A stretch of 64,000 nt of DNA, taken from Cacajao melanocephalus. Taxonomy: Eukaryota; Chordata; Mammalia; Primates; Pitheciidae. Numbering within the stretch: the stretch's first letter is position 1; each line of letters starts with the position of its first letter. This document shows positions 58,713-64,000 of this stretch, piece after piece. Under the pieces are notes generated by a model. That model saw only the letters and a list, made by a program, of their open reading frames with translations, searched no databases and was not told the origin of the DNA. The stretch lies in NCBI GenBank assembly GCA_963573385.1, contig CAUYLG010021491.1, positions 1 through 64,000 of the forward strand, given 5' to 3'. The position numbers were made by a program, and so were the translations under genes.

Positions 58713-61287
58713 TGTAACACGAACCAAAAAATACCAACAGTATAGTCACTGAGTCCTGAGCCCCTGGACCCAGGACACTGTCTTCCTAGATTTCTGATTT
58801 TATTTTCCTGGGTTTGATCATTATCTCCTATCCTCTTCCTTCCCTTTTCCTGAAACAAATCCATTCATAACTATAGTCGTGGGTAGGGAAGGATGTGTTC
58901 TTTCTCTGTGCTATAAAGAAAAGAGAGTATGCAGGAAGGGGGCCACTAATTAGCTGGTCCCAGCCCTTCACTAAGCTAGCATGGTTTCTTTATTTTTAAG
59001 GCTTCAAGGCAGGGGCCAGCCTGGGCAAAGAACGATGAGTAAGTCATGGAGGTGATGCTTTTAATGATACGTCTGCTAATGAAATGGCACTCCATGGGTT
59101 CACTTGTTAGTAACTTAGCTCAAACAGCCATGTCCTACTGTCAGCTTGCCATTGAAGACCCAGTGTGACCTCAGAATTGTCAGCTCCACCTGCAAAAGAG
59201 CAAATGTAGCAGAAAATACAGAAGCAGCAGCATAATTTGGAGTGGAAAGATTAGTAACAACAGAAAAGTCTGAATCTCTGTATTTCCAGTTTGCTATGAA
59301 ATTATGCCAGAAGTGTAGCTATTTGAAGAACAGACTAACCTTGCAGTATTTTGGTTTGCATCTGATTTGTAAACAATAGGATGACTTGATTGAATGTTTT
59401 CCGAAGCTGGATGACAGTGTTGGTTCTGGAGGAGTGACTAGCACAACTCCATTCTCAACTAATTATATAGTGTAGCTCTCCTTTATGTTTTCCAGGGCAT
59501 TTGGGATTTTTAACTTGATGTTCAGAAAGTGATTTATGGGGAAAACACTTCAGTACAGATCTTGTTTGATGATTGGGGGATCGTGAGTGATATATGGAAG
59601 TGAAAGTTTATGATACTTCCCACTTATATAACCTTATTTGTTCAAATAACTCAATGCCCTTTACATTAATGATTGAATTAAATCACTTAGTAGACCTCTG
59701 TCAAATGTGAAGTGTGCATTTACTCTTCATTTTATAGTTGGTTAGGTAGGGCTGTGATAACTTGGACTGTTTTTATTGAGAGATGAGCCGAATCTTACAC
59801 TCATGCTTTGCATCCCTGGTTGAAGGCTATTCCCTAAATGTACACTAATAAATGAAATTTTCCTTTTTCATGGCTATTTACATTCTCATTAACAATTCAT
59901 GATTCCTATGCATTTGCTACTTTCTTTGTGCAAAGCTAAACAAACACATAGTTTTTTATTTCTGAGCTCTGATTGTAAAACTACATTTTCCATGGTGAAA
60001 TGAATTCCTAGGAATCTTACAGCAGGAAAGCTATAAGGTTTTTTTCTCACTGGTAAACAAACCATGTTTATTAGTGGTAAAATTATGGAAAGGGCAATGC
60101 ATCTGAAACGGAATCAGCGGCTCAGGTCAGAAAAGCCTTCCAGATGTCAGATATATAGTTGAAGCCTGTTGAAGTAAATCCCGTGTTCGTGTTGTCCTCT
60201 CAGAGTCTCTTTGTATAACTTTTGAAGTCCGTGTGTCCTTCTACATAACTCTACCAGCTTCTCTGCTTCCTTGTGACTTCGGAGTAATCAGCTCTTTTCT
60301 CTCAGACTCAGAAACAGCCCCACTCACCACCAGCTTCTGTTCCCTTCCTGCCTTTGGCTATCTAGTCACGAAGTCAAGCAGTAATGAAAATGGGTTTCAT
60401 TAAACAGGAATCCTACTTATTTTCTCAAACCACTATGCTAATAATCTCCCTTCTCAATATAAAGGCTTAAACACATACCAATATAACTAGGTTTTTTTTC
60501 AGCTATTTTTTCTAAAGAAGATTATTTCCTGGGGATAAAAATATCCCTCTTCAAAATCCCGGACTTTGTTGTTAGAAATGAAGGTCTGAAGTATATAGAA
60601 CTCTGTTTTTTCTCCAGAAAAGAATGGAGCTTGAAACTCCCACCTTTTTAGTCATTCAGTTTTGAAAATGACCACAGAAGAGATATGAAGAGCTAAAACA
60701 TTTCCTCGCTAGAGCATGAATTTTGCAGGCCTTTATGAATAAATCAAGATGAGTATTAGAATACAGATAGATATACTTTGCAGGCATATGAATATGGGTA
60801 GCAGAAATATAGCTTTTTTCCCCTGGAACAACTGAAACGCGTACCAGGATGTACGTAGCTTAATACTGAAGGAATGGCAAGTCTATAGAAACTCTGATGG
60901 GCATTGCGTCTCCCTTAAAGAAAGCCATGCACAGCAGACTGTCACCCTTCTTTCCTGACAGGCTGCTATTGCAGACACTATCTTGATTGGGGTTGAAGTT
61001 CTTCAGCTTCTGTCCTCTATCTAATGCCTGTAGTTTCTAGTTGAGTATCTAACTTCCTATTTGTCTAGAGGCCTGTTTTGAAATCATCCTCCTTGGTCGT
61101 TATCCTGACATTCTGCATCACAGCCTCAATCTCTCCCCCCCTTTTTTTTCCTTTTCCCTGTCATGAAGTTTGTGATCATCAGCAAGAAGTCAATTTTGAC
61201 TCTTTTCACTCTCTGGAGCTTTTAGAGCTCTTTGCAAATACAAGGAGCATGACCCTGGAAATTTCTTTTCCCCCAGAAAAGGAAAAA
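58713..61287. other. Repeat-poor, no gene recognised
   Basis: No named repeats or genes. A C/T run lies at 61132-61150. A plus-strand frame of 78 codons at 61078-61314 has a short hydrophobic start but nothing diagnostic. Confidence 0.45.
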
Positions 61288-61332
61288 GCTTCACTTGTCA
61301 ATCAGTCACTCTGAGCTTACTTGCTCACAAAG
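61288..61332 (+). repeat. 45-base duplicated segment, copy 1
   Basis: It matches 62259-62303 at 40 of 45 positions, without gaps, in the same orientation. It shares 'cacttgtcaatcagt' and 'tctgagcttac' exactly. Confidence 0.9.
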
Positions 61333-62078
61333 GAACTCAGCGCAGCCCCTGTCTAAATCCATCAAGGTGGGGGAGGGGAGCAGAGGAGAGGGGACTCAAG
61401 TTACTGAATAACTGCGATCAGCTTTAAAGTCTAGCTTCAGTTAATTCTTACAATGCCTTTTATGCTACTCAAACATAGCATAGATACACAAAAGAATGAA
61501 AGAACACTGAATCCTTTGTTAGAGGACAAGTTTGAGGAGCAAGGCATTCTGGTTAATAGAATTTCTGGTTAATCGGTTGTTAACTTGTATATGGAGAGAG
61601 CTTGCCAAGGGAAGGGTTTTGTGGAGAGGACAGAAAGATGAATGTTTCTTTTCAGATGTGCACAGTTCACTGATTCACCCCACACTACTTTGTGTCTTTC
61701 TTCTGGTTCTTATGTTTGTTTTATTTTGTAGTGTGTTGTCCATATGTTTCTCTCACCCAGGAGATTATAAACAACTTTAGAGCAGAAGTGTTTTTCCATC
61801 TTTGTAAAATCTGTAGAAAATATTTCACATTGTCACTGTTCATTAATTATTTGCTTAGTTGAATTGATGTTGTCTCTCTAACGTGTTTTTAGATATATAT
61901 TGTTTTACCAACAACAAATGCCCACTATGTATGTTAATGCCTCACATACAAAAAAAAGAGTCCTGGAAAACGTGAGGTGAGTGTGTACTTTGATGACTTT
62001 TATAAAACTTAAAAGAAAAACTTTTCCTTAGAACTTCAAATGTTCACAAAGTAATACCTGAAGTCCTGAAAGGTCAGA
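61333..62078. other. Unassigned
   Basis: No named repeat. A purine-rich patch lies at 61366-61396. The plus-strand frame of 82 codons at 61532-61780 has a hydrophobic end but no recognised domain. Confidence 0.4.
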
Positions 62079-62104
62079 CACACACACACACACACACACA
62101 CACA
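62079..62104. repeat. (CA)13 microsatellite
   Basis: Thirteen uninterrupted CA units. Such tracts are usually polymorphic in length. Confidence 0.97.
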
Positions 62105-62217
62105 GCTGTTTGCAGTACATTCTACTAGAAATATGAAAACATAAAAATGAATCCTAGAACAATAAAACCCCTTGAAAAACATGAGAAATACAGTGAAGGA
62201 GACTGAAGCGATTCAAT

Positions 62218-62985
62218 AACAATTATTTATTCAGCACCTCCTAGCTTCACAATCTGGAGCTCCACTTGTCAATCAGTGATTCTGAGCTTACATTCTCACA
62301 AAGTCCCTATAGCAGGTACTTTGAGACTGCAAAAATTAAGAAGCTAAATATTGAACCCCAACTTTGCTTCATTGCACTATTCTAGGTCCATAAGATACAC
62401 TAGTTAACAATAAAATATACTCCTGCTCCTTGCCCTCATAGAGCTAGAGGGCAGAGCCCAACAATGAACAATGAACATATTAGTAAATTATGTAGTGCTT
62501 GGAGGGGGACAACCATAGGCAAAGAAGAAATAGAGCAGGGTAAGTTGAAAGTAGCTGAGTAGCGGATTAAATCTTGTGATTAAGGTAGGCTTCATTGAGA
62601 GGGTACTATTTGCACTGGGACTTAAAAGAGGTGAGGGAGTCATGCAAGCAGGTATCCAGGGAAGAGCACTCCAGGCAGAAGGAGCAATGAATGTGAAGGA
62701 GAGCATAAGCCTGGCATATGGACAGACAGCCAGCAGGCCAGCGTGGCTGGGACAGAACCATCAAGGAGAATAGGAGGAGACCATATCAGAAGGAGAGTTT
62801 TGAAGGGCCAGAGAAACATTTGAGTAAAATACGGATTCATGGCAAAATTTTAGCAGAAAAATGGGACACAATCAGATGCATATTTTAAAAGGTGCACTCA
62901 TCTGCTGTGCTAAAGTGTGAGCGTAGAAGCAGAGAAGCTAGTTTAGAGGCATCTCTACAATCCAGGTGAGACATGGTGATGCCTG
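62218..62985 (-). repeat. L2 LINE, long antisense copy
   Basis: The antisense 3' end opens at 'acaattatttattcagcacc', is broken by about 130 bases (62244-62373), then resumes with 'gcactattctaggtccataa', 'gccctcatagagctagaggg', 'aagagcactccaggcagaag', 'caggccagcgtggctgggac' and 'tgggacacaatcagatgca'. More than 600 bases of L2 in register is unusually long. Two open frames at 62488-62840 lie in it and are not genes. Confidence 0.85.
62244..62373 (-). repeat. Interruption in L2: 45-base duplicated segment plus MIR-like piece
   Basis: Bases 62259-62303 are copy 2 of the segment at 61288. The following 'cacaaagtccctatagcagg' and 'tactttgagactgc' resemble antisense MIR ('cacaacaaccctatgaggtaggtact'). 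A nested MIR fragment is the likeliest core of the interruption. Confidence 0.5.
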
Positions 62986-63108
62986 ATTACTTGTCTGTTT
63001 CCCCCACAAGAGTACAAATTCCCTTAGGGGAGACAAATCTTGTCCAAATCTTACACAGTTTCTACCACCAAGTAGGTGCTCAATAAATAAATGTTTATTT
63101 ACTGACTA
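62986..63108 (+). repeat. L2 LINE 3' end, sense
   Basis: 'tgtctgtttcccccacaaga', 'cccttaggggagacaaatct' and 'gtaggtgctcaataaataaa' are the sense L2 3' terminus. It abuts the antisense L2 on its left, so two L2 copies lie head to head. Confidence 0.85.
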
Positions 63109-63284
63109 TATGTAACTTCAGTGTATCATAGAAAATGCCTAAAGTTTCCCCCTAAAAGTTAGAATATGAAGCTATAGACATGGGGAGAAGGGTGAAATCA
63201 TCTGTAACTTATAAGTTTTGTCATGGCATAAGAATTATTTCAATAGGATTACAAGGACTGACAGTGATGATAGTGATGGTAAAA
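63109..63284. other. Unassigned
   Basis: No repeat or gene was recognised. Confidence 0.35.
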
Positions 63285-63460
63285 ATACTCGCAAAAATAA
63301 TAGCAACTACCATTATTGAGGACATACTACATTCCAGGCTGTTTGCTAAATGCTCCTTATGTCTTATCAGTTGCAGACTAGAGATGGGAATCCCCAGCAC
63401 AGGTTATAAGGAAGCAATGTTCTGGGTTTGAATAGGAGTTATTTCACTGTGTTGAAAACC
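63285..63460 (-). repeat. MIR SINE, antisense
   Basis: 'aataatagcaactaccatta', 'ttgaggacatactacattcc' and 'caggctgtttgctaaatgct' are the antisense MIR 3' end. The rest towards 63460 is diverged. Confidence 0.7.
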
Positions 63461-63489
63461 TGATGCAGAATATGTAATGGGAAATAAAG

Positions 63490-63692
63490 TTGGAAAGATA
63501 GGTTGAGACTGGATTGTTGAAGACCTTAAATTTATATATCACACAAATATGTTGGATATTATTTAAATTTTGGAGTTTGTTTGTTTATTTAGTAGAGGAG
63601 TGAAAGGTTTAAAGCTGAACCTGGGGAAGATTAGTATAACTCTTAGATTACCTCTGGATCATTTAACTAGAGAAAAAACAAGATGAATAGTT
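63490..63692 (-). repeat. L2 LINE fragment, antisense
   Basis: 'gagactggattgttgaagac' with 'cttaaatttatatatcacac', then 'tagtagaggagtgaaaggtt', correspond to antisense L2 ('gccagattgtggagggccttgaatgcca ... gagcaggggagtgaca'). Confidence 0.6.
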
Positions 63693-63784
63693 GTTTCTGA
63701 GGTCAAAATTACAGTTTTATCATTCGGAAGTACTGATGTGGAAAAGAGAAAAATGACACACCCTCATATTTGTATGAGCCCATG

Positions 63785-63875
63785 CATTTCACAGAGCCCT
63801 TGCATAAATATCAGCCCACTTGATCATCACAGCAACCCTGCTAGGTGGCATTGTTATCACACTTTACAAATTGAG
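63785..63875 (-). repeat. MIR SINE, antisense, left part
   Basis: 'cttgatcatcacagcaaccc', 'tgctaggtggcattgttatc' and 'acactttacaaattgagatg' are antisense MIR. The element resumes at 63958. Confidence 0.75.
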
Positions 63876-63957
63876 ATGATTTATGCAAAAGAGGTCAGTG
63901 CAGTCTGGCCTGTAGTAGATACTCAAGAAATGTTAGCTACAGTCAAAAAATAAGGAG
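63876..63957 (+). repeat. Insertion inside MIR: 3' end of another MIR/L2-type element
   Basis: 'ggcctgtagtagatactcaa' and 'gaaatgttagcta' match the sense 3' end of MIR ('ggcacatagtaggtgctcaataaatgttagct'), in the opposite orientation to the host MIR. Confidence 0.5.
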
Positions 63958-64000
63958 GAATAGGCTTAGGAAGCCTAAGCATATTGCCCAAGGTCATATA
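63958..64000 (-). repeat. MIR SINE, antisense, right part, cut by window end
   Basis: 'catattgcccaaggtcatat' is the antisense MIR phrase 'aacttgcccaaggtcacaca'. The element continues beyond the window. Confidence 0.75.

Overview
This is mammalian nuclear DNA and almost certainly primate, most likely human. It holds two right-half-complete Alu elements with A-rich tails, primate-type LINE-1 3' ends, and a deep background of older mammalian repeats (MIR, L2, L1M, MaLR LTRs, MER5A, MADE1). There is no bacterial, phage or plasmid character, no operon, and no CRISPR array.

I find no protein-coding gene, exon chain, tRNA or rRNA. The longest open frames are 110-136 codons. They lie inside repeats or in unremarkable sequence and show no recognisable domain, so the window reads as intergenic or deep-intronic DNA.

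Layout: 0-6 kb has an L1 3' end at the left edge, a MIR and L2 pair, a long repeat-poor stretch, and an L2 split by a MER5A. 6-10.3 kb has an ERV LTR, half of a MADE1, and a complete Tigger-type MITE still flanked by TA. 12.6-14.6 kb is a dense MIR/L2 cluster. 15.4-19.6 kb is one old antisense L1M, broken by two Alus and an MLT1 LTR. 20.2-21.7 kb has a MIR and an L2 split by an ERVL-type LTR. 21.7-27.4 kb is repeat-poor. 27.4-30.9 kb has L2, a hAT MITE and MIRs. 31-44.7 kb is mostly repeat-poor and includes the best candidates for conserved non-coding regulatory DNA (32.8-33.35 and 37.9-39.05 kb). 44.7-54.3 kb is rich in L2, LTRs and simple repeats, and carries a duplicated 138-bp block that I cannot assign to a family. 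54.3-62.2 kb is mostly plain, with one old LTR-like repeat and L2/MIR pieces. 62.2-64 kb is almost solid L2 and MIR.

No previously undescribed biological system is evident. The observations most worth a second look are the paired 138-bp block (51.85 and 54.19 kb), a 45-bp duplicated segment (61.29 and 62.26 kb), two short inverted repeats (7.46 and 39.99 kb), and the repeat-poor, motif-rich stretches. Repeat family names come from remembered consensus features, not from a search, and boundaries are approximate to about 10-20 bases unless a target-site duplication is stated.
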